From an uncultured Mucilaginibacter sp. (lineage in GTDB: Bacteria > Bacteroidota > Bacteroidia > Sphingobacteriales > Sphingobacteriaceae): a stretch of 64,000 nt of DNA. The translations under genes and the position numbers were made by a program. The notes beneath the pieces are model-generated. The model did not search any database. It had not been told where the DNA came from and saw only the letters and a list, made by a program, of their open reading frames with translations. The stretch lies in the NCBI RefSeq assembly GCF_946479965.1, contig NZ_CAMLHX010000010.1, positions 1-64,000 of the forward strand, given 5' to 3'. Of this stretch, positions 8,893-16,479 are shown piece after piece. Position 1 is the first letter of the stretch, and each line of letters begins with the position of its first letter.

Positions 8893-9918
8893 ATGATAAA
8901 GGCCTTATTTTCAGCTATTGCTTTTTTGCTTTTAACAGCTTATGCACACTCACAAGTTGTTAAAGGCACTGTAGTTGATGCCACAACCGGCAACCCTATT
9001 CCTAATGCAAGTGTTTATTTAAAAGGATTATCAAAAGGGACCACCTCAAATACAAAGGGTGAGTTTATATTATATACCGATGAAGCCAAAACACCATTAA
9101 TTGTAAGCAGCCTGGGTTATCAGGCAGATACAATAGGTAATTACAACGGCAAAACTCTAACGGTAAAATTAAGTCCACGCGCCCAGGTTTTACGTGAAGT
9201 GGTTATTGGAGATAAGAGCCGGGAAAAGTATATGAAAATGTTTTTAACCCAATTCATTGGTTCACGCAACGGAGATTGTATAATAATTAACCCGGAGGTT
9301 ATCAACTTTACTTATCATAAACGCACATTAGCAGCTAAGGCAAACCAGCCATTGATCATTCACAACAAAAAACTGGGCTATAAGATCACTTATTTTCTGT
9401 CAGCTTTTTCGTATGCGCGAAGATCAACTCCAAATCAAACATCATATAAAGGCAATTATGTTTTTGCAGAGGATACATTGGACCTAACGCCGGACGAGAT
9501 AAAAAAAATACACCAGGCGCGTGATGAGGCCTATTATGGATCGAGAATGCATTTTATACGTTCAGTATGGGCAAATGACCTGAAAAAGACCAATTTTTTT
9601 TACGACTATGCTAACATTAATTTTGCCTTTAATAATATAAGAGCTAATAAGGAAAAATTATTAAAAGATACATGCATTACCACCCTCGTGAACAGCATAC
9701 ATCATTTTATGGAATTTCCTTGTATGGTTATTAGGTATAACGGCGGTAATGAGTCGCACCTAAGTTTTCAAAACGGGACTAAAGATAATCTGATAACTCC
9801 CGGTAGTTATAACGAAAGTAACCTGATATGGAGCGGTAGAATGGGCGGGCAACGGGTAGGAGATTTGTTGCCGATTGATTTTGAGCCTTTGGAGCAGGTA
9901 TCAAAACCAGATAAGTAA
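8893..9918 (+). CDS. Carboxypeptidase-regulatory-like domain protein, paralogue 2
   Basis: This 341-residue protein is a tandem duplicate of the preceding gene: the same signal peptide, regulatory domain (VVKGTVVDATTGNPIPNASV) and C-terminal motifs (INFTYHKR, AYYGSRMHFIRSV). Identity is high through the first 200 residues. Relative to paralogue 1 it lacks short blocks in the C-terminal half (around ARRSTPNQ and after SVWANDLKK). The pair is separated by 9 bases and is probably one transcript. Divergence in the C-terminal half suggests specialisation or loss of constraint after duplication. Confidence 0.8.
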   Translation: MIKALFSAIAFLLLTAYAHSQVVKGTVVDATTGNPIPNASVYLKGLSKGTTSNTKGEFILYTDEAKTPLIVSSLGYQADTIGNYNGKTLTVKLSPRAQVLREVVIGDKSREKYMKMFLTQFIGSRNGDCIIINPEVINFTYHKRTLAAKANQPLIIHNKKLGYKITYFLSAFSYARRSTPNQTSYKGNYVFAEDTLDLTPDEIKKIHQARDEAYYGSRMHFIRSVWANDLKKTNFFYDYANINFAFNNIRANKEKLLKDTCITTLVNSIHHFMEFPCMVIRYNGGNESHLSFQNGTKDNLITPGSYNESNLIWSGRMGGQRVGDLLPIDFEPLEQVSKPDK

Positions 9919-9934
9919 ATCATCATTTCCGTCG

Positions 9935-9964
9935 CCTCAGGGTCCCCTGGAAGGGACCCTAAGG
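9935..9964 (+). terminator. Hairpin after the paralogue pair, no U-tract
   Basis: A strong stem AGGGTCCC/GGGACCCT (9939-9946 and 9953-9960), extended by CCT/AGG across one mismatch, lies 16 bases after the stop. No T-run follows, so it may be a Rho-dependent or 3'-protecting hairpin instead of an intrinsic terminator. Confidence 0.45.
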
Positions 9965-9975
9965 TTGCCCGAAAG

Positions 9976-10172
9976 CGTTTCACTAACAAGTGTAAAACTG
10001 TGTTTTTTACAATAAACTGAAAATAAGTTAATTAAGAAGGTTTTACAGCTAATTTTCCTGACGAATAAGTAGTTTCACAGTGTTTCACATAAAATTTTAA
10101 CTTGTTTATTATCAACTGTTTATTTAGAATAGCGTTTTATCCGTTTCATTTTGTTTCATATTCATGTGAAAC
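9976..10172 (+). repeat. Word-repeat element A (word GTTTCAC)
   Basis: The element is bounded by CGTTTCAC (9976-9983) and its inverse GTGAAACG (10165-10172). The family core, containing CCTGACGAATAAGT, is at 10045-10070. GTTTCAC follows at 10072 and 10082, and GTTTCAT at 10143 and 10153, each pair spaced 10 bp. TTAATTAA lies at 10028-10035. It shares core and layout with elements at 19589-19792 and 26591-26793, which use different words. It sits between convergent genes, 57 bases past a same-strand stop. Nature unknown. Confidence 0.75.
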
Positions 10173-10180
10173 GGAACACT

Positions 10181-12100
10181 TCAGAAATAGTACCTTTTAA
10201 AGGCCTCCATAGCGGCGTATTCGGCAAAACCCAGGCGGTCGTATTGCTCTGCGGTTTCGCGGTTACGGTCCTCTGCCCGCTGCCAAAACTCCCGCCGGTC
10301 CTCACCCGGAAACACCGCCGGGTCCTTCTGGCTTTGGTGCTTAAATATGGCATAACGCTTACGCAACACCTCATCCGGCGATAAGGGCACGGCCATTTCT
10401 ATCTCGTGGGTTTCAAACTCAAACCAGGCGCCGCGGTACATCCACAGCCAGCAATCGGCAACCCAGGTTTCGGCTTGGCGCAAACGGCGCAGGGCCTCAA
10501 CCACTATGTTAAAACAAACTATGTGGGTGCCATGCGGGTCGGCAAAGTCGCCGGCAGCAAACACCTGGTGCGGTTTTATCTCCTGCAGCAGCTCCATTGT
10601 AAGGCGGATATCTTCATCGCTAACGGCATTCTTCTTCACCTTGCCCGTCTCGTAAAAAGGCAGCGCCATAAAGTGGATATGGTCGTCCTTCAAACCGGCG
10701 TACCGGGCACCCGCTAACGCTTCGGTTTTGCGGATAAAGCCCTTTACGTCGCGGATTTCGCGACTATCGGGTTGGTTGGGTTGTTTTTGGGCGATGAACG
10801 TGCGCATATCGGTATAAGTGCTTTGAAGCCTGGCTGCGTTGGTTCCCATCCGCTCATCAAAATCAATAGCAAATTCAACGTAGCGTAACACATCGTCATC
10901 CCACACAGCCGTATTGCCCGATGTTTGGTAGGCCACATGCACATCATTACCCTGATCAACCAGGCGCATAAACGTGCCACCCATTGATATAACATCATCG
11001 TCAGGGTGTGGCGAGAAGATAACCGAACGTTTCTGCGCAGGTTCTGCCCGCTCCGGCCGCTGGCTGTCATCAGCGCCCGGCTTACCGCCGGGCCAACCGG
11101 TAATGGTATGTTGTATCTGGTTAAATATGTCAATATTGATATCATAAACCGGGCCCTGCTCTACGGCCAACTGCGCCATGCCGTTGTTATTGTAATCTTC
11201 GGCAACCAGCTTTAAAATGGGTTTGCTTACGTATTCGGCCAGCCATATTACGGCTTTCTTTTTCAGTTCGTTATCCCACACGCAGTCCTTTACCAGCCAT
11301 GGGGTTTTAAAGCGGGTAAGCTCCGAAGCGGCAGGCTCATCTAAAATGAATTCCACGTTGTCAGAAAGCTGCAAATAAGTAGCCGGCACTTCAGATGAGA
11401 CCTCGCCCTCTACGGCCTTTTTAACAATAGGCGCCTTCTTACTGCTCCATGCCATCAGGATGATCTCACGCGCCTTAAATATAGTGCCTATACCCATGGT
11501 GATAGCCTTGGTAGGCGCGTTCTGCTTGCCGCCAAAATCGCGGGCAGCATCGGCGCGGGTCATGTCATCTAAAGTTACCAACCGCGTGCCTGAGTTGGGC
11601 GCCGAGCCGGGCTCATTAAACCCGATATGCCCTGTACGGCCGATGCCTAATATCTGCAGGTCGAGCCCGCCCAATTCTTCTATCTGCTTTTCGTAGTTCA
11701 AACAAAAGTTAACTATCTCGTCTTGTGTAAGGGTGCCATCCGGTATATGGATATTATCACGGTCAATATCAATATAATCAAACAACTGCTCATTCATAAA
11801 GCGCACATAGCTTTGCGCGGCTTCGGGTTGCATGGGGTAATATTCATCCAGGTTAAAGGTGATAACGTTTTTAAAACTTAAGCCTTCCTCCTCATGCAGG
11901 CGCACCAGTTCTGCATAAACCGCAACGGGTGTTACGCCGGTTGCCAGGCCCAGCACCGCGTTTTCACCTTTGGTTTGTTTGCCACGTATCAGCCCCGCTA
12001 TTCGCCCGGCTACCGCTACGGATGCTTCGGCAGGCGTGGCATAAACGGTGACGGGCAGCTTCTCGTAACGGGTTTCTTCTAATAAATTTAATCGGGCCAT
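10181..12100 (-). CDS. nagB: Glucosamine-6-phosphate deaminase fused to a PIG-L/LmbE-type deacetylase
   Basis: The 639-residue protein starts at the ATG at 12100 (MARLNLLEE); an upstream in-frame ATG adds 16 residues without family support. Residues about 15-270 are NagB: GLATGVTPVAVY, NLDEYYPM and the catalytic region GIGRTGHIGFNEPG. Residues about 375-630 are a PIG-L-type zinc deacetylase with SPHPDDDVISMGG and a DPHGTH metal-ligand motif. NagB converts glucosamine-6-phosphate to fructose-6-phosphate and ammonia; the C-terminal half probably removes an N-acetyl group from an amino sugar. The fusion is typical of Bacteroidota. It is divergent from anmK, consistent with peptidoglycan or amino-sugar recycling. 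Confidence 0.93.
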   Translation of the reverse strand: MARLNLLEETRYEKLPVTVYATPAEASVAVAGRIAGLIRGKQTKGENAVLGLATGVTPVAVYAELVRLHEEEGLSFKNVITFNLDEYYPMQPEAAQSYVRFMNEQLFDYIDIDRDNIHIPDGTLTQDEIVNFCLNYEKQIEELGGLDLQILGIGRTGHIGFNEPGSAPNSGTRLVTLDDMTRADAARDFGGKQNAPTKAITMGIGTIFKAREIILMAWSSKKAPIVKKAVEGEVSSEVPATYLQLSDNVEFILDEPAASELTRFKTPWLVKDCVWDNELKKKAVIWLAEYVSKPILKLVAEDYNNNGMAQLAVEQGPVYDINIDIFNQIQHTITGWPGGKPGADDSQRPERAEPAQKRSVIFSPHPDDDVISMGGTFMRLVDQGNDVHVAYQTSGNTAVWDDDVLRYVEFAIDFDERMGTNAARLQSTYTDMRTFIAQKQPNQPDSREIRDVKGFIRKTEALAGARYAGLKDDHIHFMALPFYETGKVKKNAVSDEDIRLTMELLQEIKPHQVFAAGDFADPHGTHIVCFNIVVEALRRLRQAETWVADCWLWMYRGAWFEFETHEIEMAVPLSPDEVLRKRYAIFKHQSQKDPAVFPGEDRREFWQRAEDRNRETAEQYDRLGFAEYAAMEAFKRYYF

Positions 12101-12215
12101 GGTGCAGCAGGTTAATTGGATGCTATGTGGTTCAACAAATATCAACAATTATTGATTTAACTTTTGCGGTTGCAGCGGCAAATCGCTAATTTTAAGCAAC
12201 GCTTCTGTAGAGGCA

Positions 12216-12292
12216 AGAATCAAGATGCAAGAATCAAGATTGATACGGTTTAACTCGTACTTCTTGGCTCTTGATTCTTGCATCTTGATTCT
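12216..12292. repeat. Word-type inverted repeat in the anmK upstream region
   Basis: A perfect 24-bp inverted repeat (12216-12239 and 12269-12292) is separated by 29 bases. Each arm is built from the word AGAATCAAGA repeated around TGC. It lies within 25 bases of the anmK start and in the nagB-anmK divergent intergenic region, so it would be in the 5' leader or promoter of anmK. Confidence 0.75.
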
Positions 12293-12314
12293 ATTTCTCA
12301 CCTTACTTCTATAT

Positions 12315-13505
12315 ATGCAGCTACTCAACAAAAACTTACAACAACTGGTAGATATCGCCCAAAAGCCCTCGCGGTTAGGGATTGGTTTAATGTCGGGCAC
12401 CTCGCTTGACGGTTTGGACATCGCGCTGTGCAGCTTTACGGGCAATGGCCTGGAGACCAAATTTGAGCTGCTCAACTTTACTACCATACCTTACGATGAT
12501 AAGTTTAAGGACGATGTTCGTTCGGTATTCTCAAAAAAGCTGGTGGAGTTAGAGAAAGTATGTTTGTTGAATGCTTATATAGGCAGCTACCACGCCGACC
12601 TGGTTTTGGAAGCATTGCGCCATTGGGATGTAGGAACCGAAGATGTTGATTTTATTGCCAGTCACGGGCAAACCATTTACCATGCGCCGCAGCGCCTGCA
12701 TAAGCACGAGGGTTACCCCAACGCGACGCTGCAAATTGGCGACGGCGACCATCTGGCGGTTAAAACGGGTATATTAACTATATCTGATTTCAGGCAGAAA
12801 CATGTGGCCGCAGGTGGCGAAGGTGCACCTTTAGCTTTATATGGCGATGTTATTCTAGGAAGTCTCGCGGGGGAGGATCGCATATTGCTAAATATTGGCG
12901 GGATCTCTAACCTCACCTATCTGCCTGCCGATGGCGACACAGATCGGATCCTTTGCTCAGATATTGGGCCGGGTAATACTTTGATAGACACCTTTAGTCG
13001 TAAGTTTTTTAACAAGGCATTTGATGAAGATTCGGCCATTGCCAATTTAGGTACGGTGAACGAGGGTTTGCTAAACTCGTTGCTTAAACATCCTTTCTTC
13101 CAGGAAGAGCCGCCCAAAACCACCGGACCGGAGTTATTTAACGAAGAATACGTCCGCGCGGCGCAGGAGCGTTCAGGCACCAGCCATATAGCGCCCGAGG
13201 ATGTGATAAGCACCCTAAGCGCTTTTACCGCCAAAGCAATTGCCGATTTTACCCGTGCCTATATGCCAAAAGGAGCTAAAATGTTTGTTAGCGGCGGCGG
13301 CGCAAAAAATCCGTTTGTGATGGATTATTTGAAAAAGAGACTCTATCGCACAGAAATTAATGATACAGGCAGTTTGGGTATTAACCCTGATGCTAAAGAA
13401 GCTATATTATTTGCTTTGTTAGGGAATGAAGCGCTGGCAGGCGAGCCGTTATCAGTAGGAGGTAATCCCTCGGTTCTTTTAGGAAAATTTAGTTTCGCGG
13501 GATGA
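12315..13505 (+). CDS. anmK: Anhydro-N-acetylmuramic acid kinase
   Basis: The 396-residue protein has the AnmK ATP-binding start GIGLMSGTSLDGLDIALCSF, the central LLNIGGISNLTYLP and DIGPGNTLID motifs, and the late phosphate-binding FVSGGGAKNP. It phosphorylates and opens 1,6-anhydro-MurNAc to MurNAc-6-phosphate in cell-wall recycling. The ATG at 12315 is chosen: the in-frame ATG at 12225 would translate an inverted repeat into a leader with no family match. Length suits the Bacteroidota AnmK family. It is divergent from the nagB fusion, which acts further down the same recycling route. Confidence 0.94.
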   Translation: MQLLNKNLQQLVDIAQKPSRLGIGLMSGTSLDGLDIALCSFTGNGLETKFELLNFTTIPYDDKFKDDVRSVFSKKLVELEKVCLLNAYIGSYHADLVLEALRHWDVGTEDVDFIASHGQTIYHAPQRLHKHEGYPNATLQIGDGDHLAVKTGILTISDFRQKHVAAGGEGAPLALYGDVILGSLAGEDRILLNIGGISNLTYLPADGDTDRILCSDIGPGNTLIDTFSRKFFNKAFDEDSAIANLGTVNEGLLNSLLKHPFFQEEPPKTTGPELFNEEYVRAAQERSGTSHIAPEDVISTLSAFTAKAIADFTRAYMPKGAKMFVSGGGAKNPFVMDYLKKRLYRTEINDTGSLGINPDAKEAILFALLGNEALAGEPLSVGGNPSVLLGKFSFAG

Positions 13506-13591
13506 GCTTATAGCTCAGACAATAAAAAACGTAAAACCTAAAACGTACTACATATAACCTTTCTCGTATATTCGTAAAAAAAATTTCATTC

Positions 13592-14029
13592 ATGTATAGT
13601 TTCCTTTTGCATCTCCATTCAGGGTTTAGGTATTTAGTAATGCTGCTGGTAGTAGTAGCTATATTGGTGGCCTTTGTAGGTTGGTTCAGCAAAAGCTCTT
13701 ATACCAATGGTAACCGTAAGTTAAACCTGTTTGCCATGATATCGGTGCACACGCAGTTTTTGATTGGATTGATATTATATTTTGTTAGTCCGTTTGTGCA
13801 GTTTACCAAAGCAACCATGAAAGATGATACCGCACGTTACTGGACAGTGGAACACGCTGTTATGATGTTATTTGCAATAGCGCTTATAACTATAGGCCAT
13901 GCCCGTTCAAAAAAGGCGATATTGCACGATGCTAAATTTCGCGCTATCGCTATTTCGTATTCGCTGGCTTTACTTGTAATTGTCGTGGCTATTCTTCAAA
14001 GTGGCCGTGGATTATTTGGTGCCAGCTAA
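13592..14029 (+). CDS. Four-helix membrane protein, cytochrome b-like, unknown
   Basis: The 145-residue protein has four predicted membrane helices: about 5-30 (VMLLVVVAILVAFVGW), 45-68, 88-105 (MMLFAIALITIG) and 118-137 (SLALLVIVVAIL). Several histidines lie near helix ends (H7, H9, one before TQFLIG, one in EHAVMM, one in IGHARS), which could bind haem. Similar small proteins in Bacteroidota are often labelled cytochrome b, but no haem-binding signature is certain. It ends 55 bases before the trp leader peptide and is not obviously related to tryptophan synthesis. Confidence 0.7.
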   Translation: MYSFLLHLHSGFRYLVMLLVVVAILVAFVGWFSKSSYTNGNRKLNLFAMISVHTQFLIGLILYFVSPFVQFTKATMKDDTARYWTVEHAVMMLFAIALITIGHARSKKAILHDAKFRAIAISYSLALLVIVVAILQSGRGLFGAS

Positions 14030-14047
14030 AAAAAGAACATAAAAATT

Positions 14048-14076
14048 TTGCTAATTCAATTTTCTTTATAAATTTG
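14048..14076 (+). promoter_or_regulatory. Predicted trp operon promoter
   Basis: TTG at 14048-14050 and TAAATTTG at 14069-14076, with an 18-base gap, match the Bacteroidota housekeeping consensus TTG / TAnnTTTG. Transcription would start near 14081-14084, almost at the leader-peptide ATG. Confidence 0.65.
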
Positions 14077-14084
14077 TGACCACA

Positions 14085-14165
14085 ATGATCAAAAACAACA
14101 ATAAAAACTACTGGTGGCACTCATTAAATTGGGCAGCCGGAGTCGTTTGTGATCAGCAAGACTAA
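14085..14165 (+). CDS. trpL: trp leader peptide
   Basis: A 26-codon ORF encodes a peptide containing YWWHSLNW, with three Trp codons (14112-14114, 14115-14117, 14130-14132), two of them adjacent. Trp is rare, so this density directly upstream of trpE marks a sensor of charged tRNA-Trp. The ORF lies 8 bases after a consensus -7 element and ends 26 bases before a strong terminator. Ribosome stalling on the Trp codons would favour an alternative pairing of 14131-14140 with 14192-14202, which excludes the terminator. No other function is needed to explain it. Confidence 0.85.
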   Translation: MIKNNNKNYWWHSLNWAAGVVCDQQD

Positions 14166-14185
14166 TCAAATTGTAAACCTATTAC

Positions 14186-14220
14186 AAAAACCCGGCGAGC
14201 CCCAATCTGCCGGGTTTTTT
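14186..14220 (+). terminator. trp attenuator (terminator and competing antiterminator)
   Basis: The terminator stem is CCCGGC (14191-14196) with GCCGGG (14209-14214), preceded by five A and followed by six T. The competing antiterminator pairs GCCGG (14136-14140) with CCGGC (14192-14196) and GGGC (14131-14134) with GCCC (14199-14202). The upstream strand of that pairing overlaps the end of the leader peptide's Trp codons. Confidence 0.82.
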
Positions 14221-14244
14221 GTTTTATGCCATATTTAATAATCA

Positions 14245-15654
14245 ATGAAAAAGTTTAAAATTACTACCACTTATAAAAAACTACTTGCCGATACCACAAC
14301 GCCGGTAAGCATATATCTGCGCCTGCGCGACGTGTTCCCTAATTCGCTGCTACTGGAAAGTTCCGACTATCATAGCCGCGAAAACAGCCATAGCTTTGTT
14401 TGCTGTCAGCCGTTTGCCGGTTTGTTGTTAGATAATGGCAAGCTGACCAAAACTTACCCCTTTGGCGCAAAGGAAGAATTAAAGGAAGGGAGCTTTGAGC
14501 TGATAGACCAGATAAGTGATTTTATAGCGAGTTTTGAAACTACCGAGATCCCCCTGAAAATTACTTCAAATGGCTTGTTTGGCTATTTTACCCACGAAGC
14601 GGTAGAGCATTTTGAAACCATCACCCTAAAAAAAAGTGATGAAACTGCCCGCAAAATACCGGTGATGCAATACCACCTTTACAGGTACATTATTGCTATT
14701 GATCACTTTAAAAATGAGTTGTATATATTCCACAACGCTACCGAAGGTGATGATGACGGATCGGGCATCAGCCGTATAGAAGATCTGATAAAAAATAAAA
14801 ACTTCCCTGAGTATAGCTTCCAGAGTAACTCGGAAGAAAGCTCAAACCTGAGCGACGAAGGTTTTATGGCCATAGTGGAGAAAATGAAGCAGCATATTTA
14901 CCGCGGCGACGTTTTCCAGATAGTACCATCGCGGGCTTTCTCTAAAAAATTTACCGGCGACGAGTTTAATGTGTATCGTGCTTTACGTTCTATCAACCCA
15001 TCGCCTTATTTGTTCTATTTTGATTTTGGCGACTTCAGGATCTTTGGTTCGTCGCCCGAGGCACAGATTACCATAAAAGACCGCCACGCTACCATATTCC
15101 CTATAGCGGGTACCTTTAAACGCAGCGGCGATGATGAAAAGGATGCCGAAATAGCAATGAGTTTGAAGAACGATCCAAAAGAATCATCAGAGCACGTAAT
15201 GCTGGTTGACCTGGCCAGGAATGATCTAAGCCGCCATTGCGACCATGTATCGGTTAAGGCTTTTAAAGAGGTGCAATATTATTCGCATTTAATTCACTTG
15301 GTATCAAAAGTTAGCGGTCAGTTATTGCCTGATGTGCCTACGTTTAAGGTGGTGGCAGATACCTTCCCCGCAGGAACACTAAGCGGCGCGCCAAAATACC
15401 GCGCGATGGAAATTATTGACGAGAACGAAAATATAAAACGCAGTTTTTACAGCGGAGCCATTGGCTATTTAGGTTTTAACGGCGATTTTAACCATGCCAT
15501 TATGATCCGCTCTTTTCTGAGCAAAAATAACACCTTGCATTACCAGGCAGGTGCGGGTATTGTAGCAGGATCTGTAGCCGAAAGCGAACTTAACGAGGTG
15601 AACAACAAAATAGCAGCATTAAGAAAAGCCATTGAATTAGCCGAAGAGTTGTAG
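14245..15654 (+). CDS. trpE: Anthranilate synthase component I
   Basis: The 469-residue protein has the tryptophan feedback motif LLESSD near residue 35, which separates TrpE from PabB. The chorismate-binding domain shows FRIFGSSPEAQI, PIAGTFKRSG, VMLVDLARNDLSR and FPAGTLSGAPKYRAMEIID. With TrpG it converts chorismate and glutamine to anthranilate. It is the first structural gene after the leader peptide and attenuator, so it is probably regulated by tryptophan both at transcription and by feedback. Length is normal for Bacteroidota TrpE. Confidence 0.96.
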   Translation: MKKFKITTTYKKLLADTTTPVSIYLRLRDVFPNSLLLESSDYHSRENSHSFVCCQPFAGLLLDNGKLTKTYPFGAKEELKEGSFELIDQISDFIASFETTEIPLKITSNGLFGYFTHEAVEHFETITLKKSDETARKIPVMQYHLYRYIIAIDHFKNELYIFHNATEGDDDGSGISRIEDLIKNKNFPEYSFQSNSEESSNLSDEGFMAIVEKMKQHIYRGDVFQIVPSRAFSKKFTGDEFNVYRALRSINPSPYLFYFDFGDFRIFGSSPEAQITIKDRHATIFPIAGTFKRSGDDEKDAEIAMSLKNDPKESSEHVMLVDLARNDLSRHCDHVSVKAFKEVQYYSHLIHLVSKVSGQLLPDVPTFKVVADTFPAGTLSGAPKYRAMEIIDENENIKRSFYSGAIGYLGFNGDFNHAIMIRSFLSKNNTLHYQAGAGIVAGSVAESELNEVNNKIAALRKAIELAEEL

Positions 15655-15749
15655 CATCTGCAACTATCACGTATAAAAAATGTCTTATCAGAACTAACTA
15701 CAACATAAAACGTATAAACATAAATCCCCTAAAAAAATAAAAGACGGGC

Positions 15750-15757
15750 AGGAGGTG
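15750..15757 (+). promoter_or_regulatory. Strong Shine-Dalgarno site before trpG
   Basis: AGGAGGTG ends 4 bases before the trpG ATG (15762). Strong Shine-Dalgarno sites are rare in Bacteroidota and almost absent elsewhere in this window, so trpG may be translated independently of the long (107-base) trpE-trpG gap. Confidence 0.7.
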
Positions 15758-15761
15758 TAAA

Positions 15762-16373
15762 ATGGAAAACAAAATTCTAATTATTGACAACTACGACTCA
15801 TTTACCTACAATCTGGTGCATTTGGTTAACGAAATTGGCCTGCAATGCGAAGTATGGCGCAATGATAAATTCAAACTTGAGGATGTAGATGCCTTTGATA
15901 AGATCATCCTTTCGCCGGGGCCGGGCATACCTACCGAGGCAGGTTTGTTATTAGATGTTATTAAAAAATACGCCCCTACAAAAAGCATTTTTGGTGTGTG
16001 TTTAGGTCAGCAGGCCATTGCCGAGGCTTTTGGCGGGAGCTTGTATAATTTAAAACAGCCTATGCACGGCATTGCTACGCCCATAAAAGTAACTGATAAA
16101 AGCGAGCGGCTTTTTCAAGGCTTACCTTATCAGTTTAAGGTAGGGCGATACCATTCATGGGTGGTTGATGAAAAAAATCTTCCGGATGTGCTTACCGTTA
16201 CCGCTATTGATGAGCGCGATAACTCTGCCATGGCTTTAAGGCATAAGTTTTATGATGTTAGGGGCGTGCAGTTTCATCCTGAATCTATCCTTACCGAGTT
16301 TGGTAAAGAAATGATGCAAAACTGGCTGGAGCTCCGCACGGAAACAGTGGGAGAAGAGTTGGTTTCAAAATAA
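15762..16373 (+). CDS. trpG: Anthranilate synthase component II (glutamine amidotransferase)
   Basis: The 203-residue class I glutamine amidotransferase shows IDNYDSFTYNLVH at the start, the oxyanion motif SPGPGIP, the catalytic cysteine in GVCLGQQAIAEAFGG and the His/Glu pair in QFHPESILTEFG. It supplies ammonia to TrpE; it may also serve PabB for folate synthesis, as in many bacteria with one TrpG. The gene follows trpE after 107 bases and has its own strong Shine-Dalgarno site. In Bacteroidota trpD normally follows; here trpC follows instead. Confidence 0.95.
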   Translation: MENKILIIDNYDSFTYNLVHLVNEIGLQCEVWRNDKFKLEDVDAFDKIILSPGPGIPTEAGLLLDVIKKYAPTKSIFGVCLGQQAIAEAFGGSLYNLKQPMHGIATPIKVTDKSERLFQGLPYQFKVGRYHSWVVDEKNLPDVLTVTAIDERDNSAMALRHKFYDVRGVQFHPESILTEFGKEMMQNWLELRTETVGEELVSK

Positions 16374-16381
16374 GCGCCCCG

Positions 16382-16479
16382 CCCCCCTAAAAGGGGGAGT
16401 ATATAAAATTGATAGGTATATTTACAGAAAAAATTAATTAATGAGCATTCAAACATCCCCCCTTCAGGGGGTAAGGGGG
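16382..16479. repeat. C/G-rich REP-like palindromes spanning the trpG-trpC junction
   Basis: CCCCCT-AAA-AGGGGG (16383-16397) lies just after trpG, and CCCCCCTTCAGGGGG followed by TAAGGGGG (16457-16479) lies inside the first codons of trpC. Both are of the C-run/G-run hairpin type common in Bacteroidota intergenic regions. The second copy is translated, as TSPLQGVRG. Confidence 0.6.

Noticed and set aside
10057..10070. CTGACGA in the shared core as part of a hammerhead ribozyme (CUGANGA)
   Set aside because: No GAAA box or matching stems follow in any of the three copies.
10744..11145. ORF in another frame inside the nagB fusion
   Set aside because: Shadow of a high-GC coding region; the NagB/PIG-L frame has full motif support.
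12225..12314. Upstream start for anmK
   Set aside because: It would translate one arm of an inverted repeat and has no family-like sequence; ATG 12315 fits AnmK.
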